Shown here in pieces: positions 1 through 6,963 of a stretch of DNA of 37,378 nucleotides. Numbering within the stretch: the first letter of the stretch is position 1; the number at the start of each line of letters is the position of its first letter. This DNA is from Candidatus Wildermuthbacteria bacterium GWA2_46_15 (GTDB lineage Bacteria; Patescibacteriota; Minisyncoccia; Minisyncoccales; GWA2-46-15), in contig MHTO01000019.1 in NCBI GenBank assembly GCA_001823105.1, positions 5,079 to 42,456 of the forward strand. Reading direction: 5' to 3'. The position numbers and the translations under genes were made by a program. Below the pieces are notes generated by a model. It made no database searches and was not told the DNA's origin. It saw only the letters and a list, made by a program, of their open reading frames with translations.

Positions 1-666
1 GGCGAAATCAGCTTGGCGCACCGCGGTGTTTTGTTCCTGGACGAGTTCAGCGAATTTCCCCGGTCGGTCATGGAAGCTCTACGCCAGCCCCTGGAAGATG
101 GTTGTCTGACCATTTCGAGAAGCCGGGAAAGGGTGGAATATCCGGCTGACTTTATGCTGGTGGCTTCGGCCAATCCCTGCCCCTGCGGCTACTTGAACCA
201 TCCCAAGAAAAATTGTGTTTGCTCTCCCCGGCAAATACGGAAATATCAAAAGAGAATTTCCGGGCCCATTTTAGACCGGATTGATCTGCACGTAGTTGTT
301 CAGCCGGTGGACGTGGAAGAGTTTTCGGAAAACCAAAAAGCCTCGGAATTTTTGGAGTCGTCGGAGAAAATCAGAAAAAGAGTGGCGGCGGCCCGCGAAA
401 TCCAGCTGGCGCGCTTCAAGAAAGAAAAAATTTATACTAACGCCCAAATGAAGAACAGTCACATCAAGAAATACTGCCGACTGACAAAAGAGGTGGAGCA
501 ACTTTTAAAACAGGCCGGCCGGAAATTTCAGCTGTCAGCCCGATCTTATCTGAAAATGATCAAGGTCGCCCGAACTATCGCCGATTTGGAGAGCGCTGAG
601 GCAATTGGCGTGGCCCACATAGCCGAAGCCCTGCAATACCGACCCAAAATCTATGAAGATTTTTAG
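1..666 (+). CDS. comM: ComM/YifB-family Mg-chelatase-like AAA+ ATPase, 5' truncated
   Basis: The reading frame is open from the first base of the window (GEISLAHRGV...), so the N-terminal part lies outside and the first in-frame start codon is not the true start. The visible 221 residues hold the Walker B segment LFLDEF, the ASANPCPCGY loop followed by a further Cys pair, the GPILDRIDLH segment, and the C-terminal helical Mg_chelatase_C domain. ComM is a hexameric helicase that extends branch migration during natural transformation. The following gene is yraN, a common neighbour of comM in bacteria. It ends in TAG and is followed by a palindrome at 677-699. Family assignment is very secure; a role in DNA uptake in this organism is inferred from the family. 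Confidence 0.95.
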   Translation, partial: GEISLAHRGVLFLDEFSEFPRSVMEALRQPLEDGCLTISRSRERVEYPADFMLVASANPCPCGYLNHPKKNCVCSPRQIRKYQKRISGPILDRIDLHVVVQPVDVEEFSENQKASEFLESSEKIRKRVAAAREIQLARFKKEKIYTNAQMKNSHIKKYCRLTKEVEQLLKQAGRKFQLSARSYLKMIKVARTIADLESAEAIGVAHIAEALQYRPKIYEDF

Positions 667-676
667 AATATGAACC

Positions 677-699
677 TGTGCTTAACTTAGTTAAGCACA
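677..699. repeat. Short perfect palindrome, GTGCTTAAC-N3 family, copy 1
   Basis: Arms GTGCTTAAC (678-686) and GTTAAGCAC (690-698) are exact inverse complements around a 3-nt loop, extended by one T/A pair. No U-tract follows, so a terminator role is doubtful. The same nine-base arms recur at 36209-36229, which makes this a dispersed repeat. Confidence 0.85.
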
Positions 700-706
700 C
701 AATGGC

Positions 707-1075
707 ATGAATAAATTTAAAGCGCTGGAAACAGGGAAAAAGGGCGAAGAAATGGCCCGAGAATATTTGGAGAAAAGGGGGTATCAGATTGTCGAGCAAA
801 ATTACCGGACAAAATACGCGGAAATCGACCTGATTTGCCGGCAGAAAAACAAACTGGTTTTGGTGGAAGTGAGGACAAAGATGGGAGAAGATTTTGGCGC
901 GCCGGAGGAAACCATTAACGGGAAGAAGAAAAGAAAACTGCGCGGCAACGCCCTGGCCTACGCCCGGGCCGCCCGGTGGCCGGGTCCCTTACGAGTCGAT
1001 GCCGTCTGCATCGTTCTGAAGGAAGATTATTCCGTGGCGCGTTTAAACCACTACGAAAACATCATTGAGGATTAG
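707..1075 (+). CDS. yraN: YraN/UPF0102 family nuclease-like protein
   Basis: This 122-residue protein has the UPF0102 pattern: GKKGEEMAREYLEKRGYQI near the N-terminus, then NYRTKYAEIDLIC, then LVLVEVRTK. The E-I-D and V-E-V-R elements form the core of a restriction-endonuclease-like (PD-(D/E)XK-related) fold. The biochemical role of the family is not settled; Holliday-junction or repair functions have been proposed because of the fold and the comM/dprA neighbourhood. It begins 40 bp after comM, with the palindrome at 677-699 between them. Its last codons contain the -35 box of the next gene's promoter. Length is normal for the family. Confidence 0.93.
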   Translation: MNKFKALETGKKGEEMAREYLEKRGYQIVEQNYRTKYAEIDLICRQKNKLVLVEVRTKMGEDFGAPEETINGKKKRKLRGNALAYARAARWPGPLRVDAVCIVLKEDYSVARLNHYENIIED

Positions 1076-1093
1076 TCTTAAATAGGTTATAAT
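1065..1093 (+). promoter_or_regulatory. Sigma70-type promoter for the first O-antigen-ligase/TPR gene
   Basis: TTGAGG (1065-1070), a 17-bp spacer and a perfect TATAAT (1088-1093). The -35 box lies inside the yraN stop region. The expected start site is about 20 nt upstream of the ATG at 1120. Confidence 0.7.
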
Positions 1094-1119
1094 CAATAAT
1101 TAACCAACTTAACAAAAAT

Positions 1120-3567
1120 ATGACAGAACAAATCAATTCTACCCGTACCTGGCAAAAGGTTTCCAAAACCAGCCTCTTCTTGGCGGTCTTCCTCTTGCCC
1201 ATCCTGTTTCTGCCCTTGACCAGTAACGTGCTGGATTTTAACAAGCAGACCGTCTTGGTCTTCCTGGTTTTGGCCTCGCTCTTCTCCTGGCTCTTAAAAT
1301 CTTTGATTGAAGAGAGAATCACTCTAGAGCTGAGCTGGTTTAACTTGGCGCCGGTCGTCCTGGTCTTGCTGGCCGGACTCTCGACCCTTTTCTCGGCCTA
1401 CAAGTACGCCAGTTTCTGGGGCTGGCCCTTGGTCATCGCTTCCAGCTTTCTGAGCACGCTGGCCTTAGTTCTGCTCTACTTCCTTATCATCCATCTTTTC
1501 AAGCAGCCCGAAGACATTTTCGGTCTGATCTTTGTTTTGGTCTTTGCCGGGTTGTTGGTTTCTCTCGTTTCTCTGCCCCATCTCTTGGGCAAGTTTCCTC
1601 TGCCTTTTGATTTCAGCAAAGCCACTTCCTTCAACCCAATCGGCACGGTCAATTCCTTGGCCGTTTTCCTGGCCAGTCTTCTGCCGCTGGCCGCCAGCCT
1701 CATCTTCATCTCCCGCTCGAGACTGATCAAGTTCCTGGTCTGGTTTTTTGTGGTCCTGGCCCTTTTCTTGCTCCTGGCCATCAACTTCCAGACGGCCTGG
1801 CTCGTCCTTTTGGTCGGTTCTTCCCTGATCCTCATCTTCGGCATTTCGAGGCGAGAGATCTTCAACCTGAGCTGGCTGTTTCTGCCCATGCTTTTATTGG
1901 CCGTTGCCCTTTTTGCTTTGGTGATGAGAGCCTCGATCCTGCCCACCCTGGATCTGCCGGCCGAGGTTTCGCCGACCCTGGGCACGAGCTTCAAGATCTC
2001 TTTGCAAACGCTCAAGGATTTCCGGCCGCCCTTTTCCTGGTTCTTTGGTTCGGGTCCCGGCACCTTTGTCTATGACTATGCCAAGTACAAACCTTTGGAA
2101 ATCAACCAGACGGTTTTCTGGGGCACGCGATTCGGCTCGGGTAGTTCTGAAGTCCTGGACCGGCTGGCCACCACCGGATCCCTGGGTTTCCTCTCCTTTT
2201 TGAGCGTCATGCTGGTGGGCTGGGTCCTGGGCCTGCGGTCCATCATTTCCCGTGAATTCCGCAAAGAGAACTTTGCCTGGATTCTTTTGATCGGCGTCTT
2301 TAGTAGCTTTGCCGGTCTGACCCTGGGCCTCTTCTTCTACTCGGCCAATCTTTCTCTGATGTTTCTCTTTTGGCTGCTCTTGGCTTCGATCTTCTGCCTG
2401 GTCGGTGGCAAGAGCCGGAACTTTGATTTGAAGCCCAGCGAGCCCGTGGAAGGCAAGAAGTCCCGCCTGAACACGCCTTTTGTTACCGTCGGCGTTTCCT
2501 TCGCCTTCATCGTCGTCCTCATCGCTTCGATGGGCATCTTCTTTGTTCAAGGGCAGCGCTACCTGGCTGAAGTCAATTACTTGCGAGCATTGACGAGTGT
2601 CCAGAAAGGCAACAATGCGGCGGCTGTTGATTCTTTGGCCCGGGCCATCCGTTTGACCGGCAGTAGCCAAGACAATTACTGGCGAGATCTATCCCAGGTC
2701 TATCTCTTTCGCATCAACGAGGAAGCCACCAAACCGGATCTGACCCAGGAAGAAAGATCCAAGAGGGTCTCTGATCTCATCACTCTTCTGGTGGCCTCGG
2801 CCAAGTCTTCTTCCGACTCTTCGCCCAAGAACGTGGCCAACTGGAGCATTCGAGGCTACGTCTACAGCCAGCTTCTGAATCTCATCAACGGCTCCGACAA
2901 TTGGGCCGTCACCGCTTATGAAGAAGCCCTAAAGCTGGAGCCAGCTAATCCCTTCACCTATACGGCCTTAGGTCAAGTTTACGCTAACCGGGCCGATAAC
3001 CTAGCTTCGGACAAGGAAAAAGTGGCCGAAAGGCAACAGGCCTTGGATCAGGCCCGCGAAAAGTTCCAGAAAGCCAAGGACTTAAAGTCCGACTACGCGC
3101 CGGCCCGCTTCCAGCTGGCCATGATTGACATCCGCGAGAACAAGGTCAAGGACGCCATTGATAAGCTGGAAGAGACCAAACAAATTGCGCCCTTTGACAC
3201 GGGCCTGGCTTTCCAGCTGGGTCTGGTCTATCGGGCCGACAACCAGAAGGACAAAGCCCAAGCCGAATTCGAGCGAGCCGTGGCTTTGGACGCCAATTAT
3301 GCCAACGCCCGCTATTTCCTCGGCCTTTTGTATGACCAGGCTAACGAAAAGCAGAAAGCCATTGACCAGTTTGAGAAGATCGTTCAGCTCAATCCGGATA
3401 ACGAATTGGTCAAAAAGATTTTGGAGAATCTTAAAGGCGGTAAACCGGCTCTGGAAGGTTTGACCGAGGCTCAGCCGCAACCGCCCATTCAGGAAACACC
3501 AACGGAACAGCTTCAATCGCCCGTAGTTTCGCCCTCACCCAGCCCGAGCCCGAAGACTAAGAAATAG
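1120..3567 (+). CDS. O-antigen-ligase-like polytopic membrane protein with C-terminal TPR repeats (paralog 1)
   Basis: This 815-residue protein has three parts. Residues about 15-475 hold many hydrophobic segments. Around residue 310 the loop reads FGSGPGTFVYDYAKYK, followed by RFGSGSSEVLDRLATTGSLG, which resembles the large periplasmic loop of the Wzy/WaaL O-antigen ligase superfamily. Residues about 485-775 are TPR units (for example PARFQLAMIDIRENKVKDAI and NARYFLGLLYDQANEKQKAI). The end is a Pro/Ser-rich tail. WaaL-like enzymes transfer lipid-linked glycans at the outer membrane face; here the acceptor is unknown and could be an S-layer or pilin-type protein. It has its own promoter and is followed by a paralog. 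The superfamily call is fairly sure; the reaction is inferred. Confidence 0.8.
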   Translation: MTEQINSTRTWQKVSKTSLFLAVFLLPILFLPLTSNVLDFNKQTVLVFLVLASLFSWLLKSLIEERITLELSWFNLAPVVLVLLAGLSTLFSAYKYASFWGWPLVIASSFLSTLALVLLYFLIIHLFKQPEDIFGLIFVLVFAGLLVSLVSLPHLLGKFPLPFDFSKATSFNPIGTVNSLAVFLASLLPLAASLIFISRSRLIKFLVWFFVVLALFLLLAINFQTAWLVLLVGSSLILIFGISRREIFNLSWLFLPMLLLAVALFALVMRASILPTLDLPAEVSPTLGTSFKISLQTLKDFRPPFSWFFGSGPGTFVYDYAKYKPLEINQTVFWGTRFGSGSSEVLDRLATTGSLGFLSFLSVMLVGWVLGLRSIISREFRKENFAWILLIGVFSSFAGLTLGLFFYSANLSLMFLFWLLLASIFCLVGGKSRNFDLKPSEPVEGKKSRLNTPFVTVGVSFAFIVVLIASMGIFFVQGQRYLAEVNYLRALTSVQKGNNAAAVDSLARAIRLTGSSQDNYWRDLSQVYLFRINEEATKPDLTQEERSKRVSDLITLLVASAKSSSDSSPKNVANWSIRGYVYSQLLNLINGSDNWAVTAYEEALKLEPANPFTYTALGQVYANRADNLASDKEKVAERQQALDQAREKFQKAKDLKSDYAPARFQLAMIDIRENKVKDAIDKLEETKQIAPFDTGLAFQLGLVYRADNQKDKAQAEFERAVALDANYANARYFLGLLYDQANEKQKAIDQFEKIVQLNPDNELVKKILENLKGGKPALEGLTEAQPQPPIQETPTEQLQSPVVSPSPSPSPKTKK

Positions 3568-3682
3568 CGCAAAGTATAAAGTGCAAAGCGTAAAGTTACA
3601 ATTCAAAACTTAAAGCTGACGAGTGTTTTACATTTTACGCTGTAGTTTTGAGTTTTGAGCTTTGCGCTTTGAGTTTCTGCCA
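3568..3682. repeat. AT-rich AAAGCG-type dispersed repeat between the two paralogs
   Basis: The whole 115-bp spacer is built from GCGCAAAG, AAAGCGTAAA, TTTTACGCTGTAG and GCTTTGCGCTTTGAG words. The left half is partly the inverse complement of the right half, so the region can fold on itself. The same words fill the spacers at 17988-18097 and 34260-34339. The paralog start codon lies right at its edge. Confidence 0.75.
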
Positions 3683-5923
3683 ATGGAATCTTCTCTGAGT
3701 AAACTTATGCGCTACGGTTTTTATTTATTGGTTTTTCTCACGCCGCTCTTCTGGCTGCCTTTTTCCTTTGAAGCCTGGGAATTCAACAAGGTGTTTTTGT
3801 TGTTTTTTGGAGGACTAGGTCTTTTGCTGGCCGTGACAATCAATCGGTTTCGTCAACAGTCAAATTTTCAATTTCTCTGGCCGTTTGATTTTCTGGTTTT
3901 ACTCTTTTTGCTACTGGCGGCGGTTTCAGCTTTTTTCTCGGTCGATAAGATCGCCAGCCTCTTTGGGTTTTATGGCCGCTTCTCCGATGGCCTGGTCGGC
4001 CTCCTGAGTTTTATCTTGGTCTATCTTTTGGCTCGGCGGCAAAAGGATCCGACTCGGTTGATCAAGATTTTGTTGGCCTCGGGTTTGATGGTTGTCTGTT
4101 TGTCCTTTTTGGCCCTGACCGGGATTTTTGGCAACCTAGCCGGTTTCAGCGCTACCTTAAAACAGCTGAATTTCAACCCGGTTTCTCCGTCTTTCGAGGG
4201 CCTGACTTTGTTTTTGGTGCCTCTGGTTTTTTTGGCCCTAGGCGTTCTCAAAGAGAAAACCAAATTTATCTTTCTGGTTTTTTCTTTGGGCCTGATCTTT
4301 TTGGTTGATTACACTCCGGCCTGGGTGGTTTTGGGGCTGACCTCTCTTCTGGCTTTAATTTTCCTTTTCTTAAAGAGCTTTAAGGACAAAGAGGGAAACT
4401 TTCTCAGGAAAAACCTGGCGCTGGCCTTATTTTTAGTATTGGCGACTCTGGGCATCAGTTTTAATCTGAATCAAGTTGTGCCCCCGGCTTTGGTCGGCTT
4501 TCCCCGCGAAGTGACCCTGGACCAGACTACCAGCTGGCAGGTCGCCCAAGATTCTCTGAGGGCCCGGCCTCTTTTGGGATCTGGCCCCGGCACCTTTTTC
4601 TACGATTTCTCTCGCTTTCGACTAGCCAGTTTCAACGACGATCCCTTGTGGCAAGTGAGGTTTGACCGGCCGATTAGTCATATAGCCGAGGTGGTTGCTA
4701 GCACAGGGGTAGTGGGAATTTTAGTCTACTTTATTTTGATAGCCGCAGTTCTGAAATCCAAAATTCAACCCTTCGACAGGCTCAAGATTGTCCCGAGCAA
4801 CGTCGAGGGACAAAATTCAAAATTAGAAACGGAGATACCCGACGTTTTATTCTTTGCGTTTTTGGCCGTGGTCATCAGTCAGTTTGTTTATTACCAGAAC
4901 GCGGTTTTGGGATTCAGTTTTTGGCTGTTCTTGGGACTGATCGCGGGCCAGGCCGGGCAGGCCCGGAGCTTTAACTTTCCTTTGCTATCGAGATTTTCCC
5001 GGCTCAAACCACTCAGCCTCGAGAGCCTGAAAGGGAGAATCGTCTTCACGAGTTTAATTCTGGTCTTGAGCCTCGTTCTCCTTTCGATTGTCTTCATCGG
5101 CCTGCGGATCTACGGGGCGGATTCATTCTACCGTCAGGCTTTCCAGAAAGCCGCCGGCCCGGAAAAGACCGCTCTCTTACAGAAAGCGGTTCTCACCAAT
5201 CCATTTTTTGCCGAATACCAGATCATCCTGAGCCGCGCCTTATTAAACTCGGCCCTGGCCGAGTCGCAAAAGCCGAGTCGCGACCTGACCAAGATTTTTC
5301 AGGATTTGAGCCGGTCCACCGACGCGGCCAAGCAAGCCACTCAGCTTTCGCCCCGGTGGGTGGCCGGCTGGGAAACCCTAGGCATGATTTATCAGGAAAT
5401 TCAAGGCCTGGCGACGGGCGCCGAAGAAGCCGGCCAGCGATCTTTTGAAAAAGCCATTGAATTAGAGCCAACTAATCCCTTGCTTTATTCCCGGCTGGGT
5501 AAAGCTTTTTTTGTCCAGGATCAGTTTGACGAGGCCCGGATCCAGTTTGAAAAAGCCCGTCACCTTAAATCCGACTTGCTCGAGCCGAAACTTTATCTGG
5601 CTTTGATTAAGGAAAAGAAAGGGGATCTGCCCGGAGCGATCCGGAACCTGACGCACTTGCAGACGTTTTCTCCTTTGAATGTCGACGTGGCTTTCCAGCT
5701 GGGCCGGCTTTACTTCAACCAAAACCAGAACGATCCGGCTATCCAGCAGTTTGAAAAGGTTCTGACCCTCAATCCGTCTCACCTCGACAGTCTCTATTCT
5801 CTGGCCCTGGCTTGGGAGAAGAAGGGCCAGAAAGCCCAAGCCATTTCTTATTTGGAAGAAGCTCTCCAGATCAGTCCCGATAACGCGCAGCTGAAAGAAA
5901 AACTGCAGGAGTGGCAGAAATAG
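3683..5923 (+). CDS. O-antigen-ligase-like polytopic membrane protein with C-terminal TPR repeats (paralog 2)
   Basis: I place the start at ATG 3683, giving 746 residues. An upstream in-frame TTG at 3662 would add seven residues encoded by the repeat spacer, which is less likely. The architecture copies paralog 1: about a dozen hydrophobic segments, the signature LLGSGPGTFFYDFSRFRL near residue 298, then HIAEVVASTGVVG, then TPR units from about residue 485 to the end. It lacks the Pro-rich tail. A cytoplasmic or extracytoplasmic loop near residues 359-380 is encoded by an inserted palindromic repeat (4758-4824). Probable role is glycan ligation or polymerisation at the membrane, with the TPRs as a docking surface. 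The tandem arrangement points to an old duplication, since the two proteins are clearly divergent. Confidence 0.8.
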   Translation: MESSLSKLMRYGFYLLVFLTPLFWLPFSFEAWEFNKVFLLFFGGLGLLLAVTINRFRQQSNFQFLWPFDFLVLLFLLLAAVSAFFSVDKIASLFGFYGRFSDGLVGLLSFILVYLLARRQKDPTRLIKILLASGLMVVCLSFLALTGIFGNLAGFSATLKQLNFNPVSPSFEGLTLFLVPLVFLALGVLKEKTKFIFLVFSLGLIFLVDYTPAWVVLGLTSLLALIFLFLKSFKDKEGNFLRKNLALALFLVLATLGISFNLNQVVPPALVGFPREVTLDQTTSWQVAQDSLRARPLLGSGPGTFFYDFSRFRLASFNDDPLWQVRFDRPISHIAEVVASTGVVGILVYFILIAAVLKSKIQPFDRLKIVPSNVEGQNSKLETEIPDVLFFAFLAVVISQFVYYQNAVLGFSFWLFLGLIAGQAGQARSFNFPLLSRFSRLKPLSLESLKGRIVFTSLILVLSLVLLSIVFIGLRIYGADSFYRQAFQKAAGPEKTALLQKAVLTNPFFAEYQIILSRALLNSALAESQKPSRDLTKIFQDLSRSTDAAKQATQLSPRWVAGWETLGMIYQEIQGLATGAEEAGQRSFEKAIELEPTNPLLYSRLGKAFFVQDQFDEARIQFEKARHLKSDLLEPKLYLALIKEKKGDLPGAIRNLTHLQTFSPLNVDVAFQLGRLYFNQNQNDPAIQQFEKVLTLNPSHLDSLYSLALAWEKKGQKAQAISYLEEALQISPDNAQLKEKLQEWQK
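4758..4824. repeat. CCTTCGACAGGCTCA-type palindrome nested in an AAAATTCAA repeat, inside a gene
   Basis: CCCTTCGACAGGCTC (4769-4783) is followed by the imperfect inverse arm GAGCAACGTCGAGGG (4795-4809). It is bracketed by CCAAAATTCAA (4758-4768) and CAAAATTCAAAATT (4811-4824). It is translated in frame as part of a loop (QPFDRLKIVPSNVEG) of paralog 2. A related element lies at 36332-36373. Confidence 0.7.
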
Positions 5924-5940
5924 TTTAGCCGTTTTTCTCT

Positions 5941-5969
5941 TTGACAAATAACACAGACGGTGTTATAAT
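5941..5969 (+). promoter_or_regulatory. Perfect consensus sigma70 promoter
   Basis: TTGACA (5941-5946), exactly 17 bp, then TATAAT (5964-5969). Both hexamers match the consensus fully, which no other promoter in the window does. Confidence 0.88.
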
Positions 5970-6009
5970 TTGTCATTGGAGTGGAGACAGACTAGAACAG
6001 GAGGAAACG

Positions 6010-6465
6010 ATGATCTGGTTCATTCTCATTCTGCCGCTCCCCTTCGTGGGAGCCCTCGCTTTGCGGTTTTGCGCAGAATATGCTATCCGGCGGGCCCGGG
6101 CCACGACGCCGGACTGGGGACAGGCACTGATCTGGGCGGGCAGCGGCGCGATCGCGCTGCTTTCCCTGATCCTGGTCTCGCTCGTCGGCATGTGGTTCCT
6201 GAAAGCCGGGGCCACGGGCGCCGGCCTGGTGCTGGGGATTACTGCCATCGGGTTGATTTCGCCCGAACTCTGGGTCGCCATCAGCGCCTGGCTGCGCGAT
6301 CCGAGGCACTTGCCCTGGCTCGTGGTCCCATTCCTTCTCGTTGGTCTGGTAATTTTCTTTCTGACCAACGGGAGCCTGGCGATCACCTTGCTTTCCGAAC
6401 TGCTCGTTCTGTTGGTGATCGGCCTGGGCATCGGTCTGATGTTCAGGCCCTTCCGGCGGAAATAG
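6010..6465 (+). CDS. Small polytopic membrane protein, unrecognised
   Basis: I start at ATG 6010 because a full AGGAGG Shine-Dalgarno (5998-6003) precedes it by six bases and a perfect promoter lies 40 bp upstream. The upstream in-frame ATG at 5941-5943 region is inside the promoter. The product is 152 residues with about five hydrophobic segments (roughly 3-22, 39-64, 68-92, 101-118, 121-145), a short Arg-rich loop (RRARATTPDW), and the basic end FRPFRRK. I recognise no family. The sequence is visibly richer in G+C, and its codon choice differs from the flanking genes. The consensus promoter and strong SD are also unlike most genes here. Recent acquisition is a reasonable inference. It stands alone, with a terminator after it. 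Confidence 0.75.
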   Translation: MIWFILILPLPFVGALALRFCAEYAIRRARATTPDWGQALIWAGSGAIALLSLILVSLVGMWFLKAGATGAGLVLGITAIGLISPELWVAISAWLRDPRHLPWLVVPFLLVGLVIFFLTNGSLAITLLSELLVLLVIGLGIGLMFRPFRRK

Positions 6466-6486
6466 GACAGAATCGCAAAGCCAAAA

Positions 6487-6520
6487 GGCGGGTTTCCACA
6501 GAGGAACCCGTCTTTGATTT
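6487..6520 (+). terminator. Rho-independent terminator after the small membrane protein
   Basis: GGCGGGTTTCC (6487-6497) pairs with GGAACCCGTC (6503-6512), with one bulge and a G-U pair, followed by a TTTGATTTT tract. It lies about 20 bp after the stop codon at 6465. Confidence 0.65.
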
Positions 6521-6533
6521 TCGGCCCGTCCCC

Positions 6534-6570
6534 GGTTGCTTGGTCAGACCAAGCAACCGACCAGGCAACC
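6534..6570. repeat. REP-like palindrome with GGTC-W-GACC core plus a third half-arm
   Basis: Arm GGTTGCTTGGTC (6534-6545), central A, and the exact inverse arm to 6558, directly followed by a degenerate third arm GACCAGGCAACC (6559-6570). The core GGTCAGACC is shared with the palindromes bracketing the transposase at 16187-16927. A copy of the same layout is at 37236-37274. Confidence 0.8.
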
Positions 6571-6627
6571 GCTTTGACTGGCCGCGAAAAAGTTCTCAAT
6601 TGGAAGAGTTTCAGAAATAAAGAGTTG

Positions 6628-6661
6628 ACGTCTTAAGACTGCTATAGCAGTTTTAAGACGT
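6628..6661. repeat. 34-bp palindrome in the rpoB upstream region
   Basis: A 17-bp stem (ACGTCTTAAGACTGCTA arm, one G-U pair) with almost no loop as DNA. A T-rich stretch begins about ten bases after it, so a terminator function is possible but the gap is long. It is distinct in sequence from the GGTCWGACC family. Confidence 0.75.
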
Positions 6662-6686
6662 TACCTCATTTTTTATTTGTAGCTAC

Positions 6687-6711
6687 AATTGCCTAGCTAA
6701 GCTAAGCAATT
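6687..6711. repeat. Small hairpin with TAA loop
   Basis: AATTGC-C-TAGC, loop TAA, then GCTA-A-GCAATT: ten pairs with one mismatch. Part of the 498-bp gene-free stretch 6466-6963, which otherwise holds the terminator, palindromes, promoters and leader hairpins listed separately. I see no RNA gene in it. Confidence 0.6.
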
Positions 6712-6742
6712 TCTAAGCAGTTCGCTAATTAAAAAAGGTCTC

Positions 6743-6772
6743 TTGACAGCCATTTTCGAAACGTCTTACAAT
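6743..6772 (+). promoter_or_regulatory. rpoBC upstream promoter P1
   Basis: TTGACA (6743-6748), 18-bp spacer, TACAAT (6767-6772). The expected start near 6779 gives a leader of about 185 nt before rpoB that includes both hairpins described below. Confidence 0.7.
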
Positions 6773-6795
6773 GAACTTTAGACGCACTCACCAGA

Positions 6796-6826
6796 ACCCC
6801 GTTGAACGGGGTAGACATTTTTTGGG
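6796..6826 (+). terminator. Terminator-like hairpin between the two rpoB promoters
   Basis: ACCCCGT (6796-6802) pairs with ACGGGGT (6806-6812) around a TGA loop, followed by AGACA and a run of six T. P1 transcripts would pass through it, while P2 starts after it. It could stop read-through or act as an attenuator. Confidence 0.6.
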
Positions 6827-6840
6827 TTGTTTGCTATACT
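6812..6840 (+). promoter_or_regulatory. rpoBC downstream promoter P2
   Basis: TAGACA (6812-6817), 17-bp spacer, TATACT (6835-6840). The -35 box overlaps the 3' side of the terminator-like hairpin. Confidence 0.65.
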
Positions 6841-6918
6841 GGATCCATCACCACTTTAATAGTTTTTAAGTTAACTTGAAGCTTACCCAGCTAACTTAAG
6901 ACAAGACATTTTTCTAGC

Positions 6919-6942
6919 CCCCAAGCTCTTCGGGGATTTTTT
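6919..6942 (+). terminator. Possible attenuator hairpin just before rpoB
   Basis: CCCC (6919-6922) pairs with GGGG (6932-6935), with weaker inner pairing, followed by ATTTTTT. It lies about 20 nt before the rpoB start, inside the leader of both promoters. The stem is short, so this is tentative. Confidence 0.4.
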
Positions 6943-6963
6943 AGCTTTTAGCTTTGCTCGAAA

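Noticed and set aside
1894..2670. Long open frame on the minus strand opposite the first O-antigen-ligase/TPR gene
   Set aside because: The plus frame has clear domain structure and a promoter; the minus frame has none and is very rich in charged residues and Gln, typical of an antisense shadow.
5970..6620. Alternative 216-codon plus frame and minus frames over the small membrane protein
   Set aside because: They lack a ribosome site and hydrophobic pattern and arise from GC-rich composition; the frame from 6010 has promoter, SD and membrane segments.
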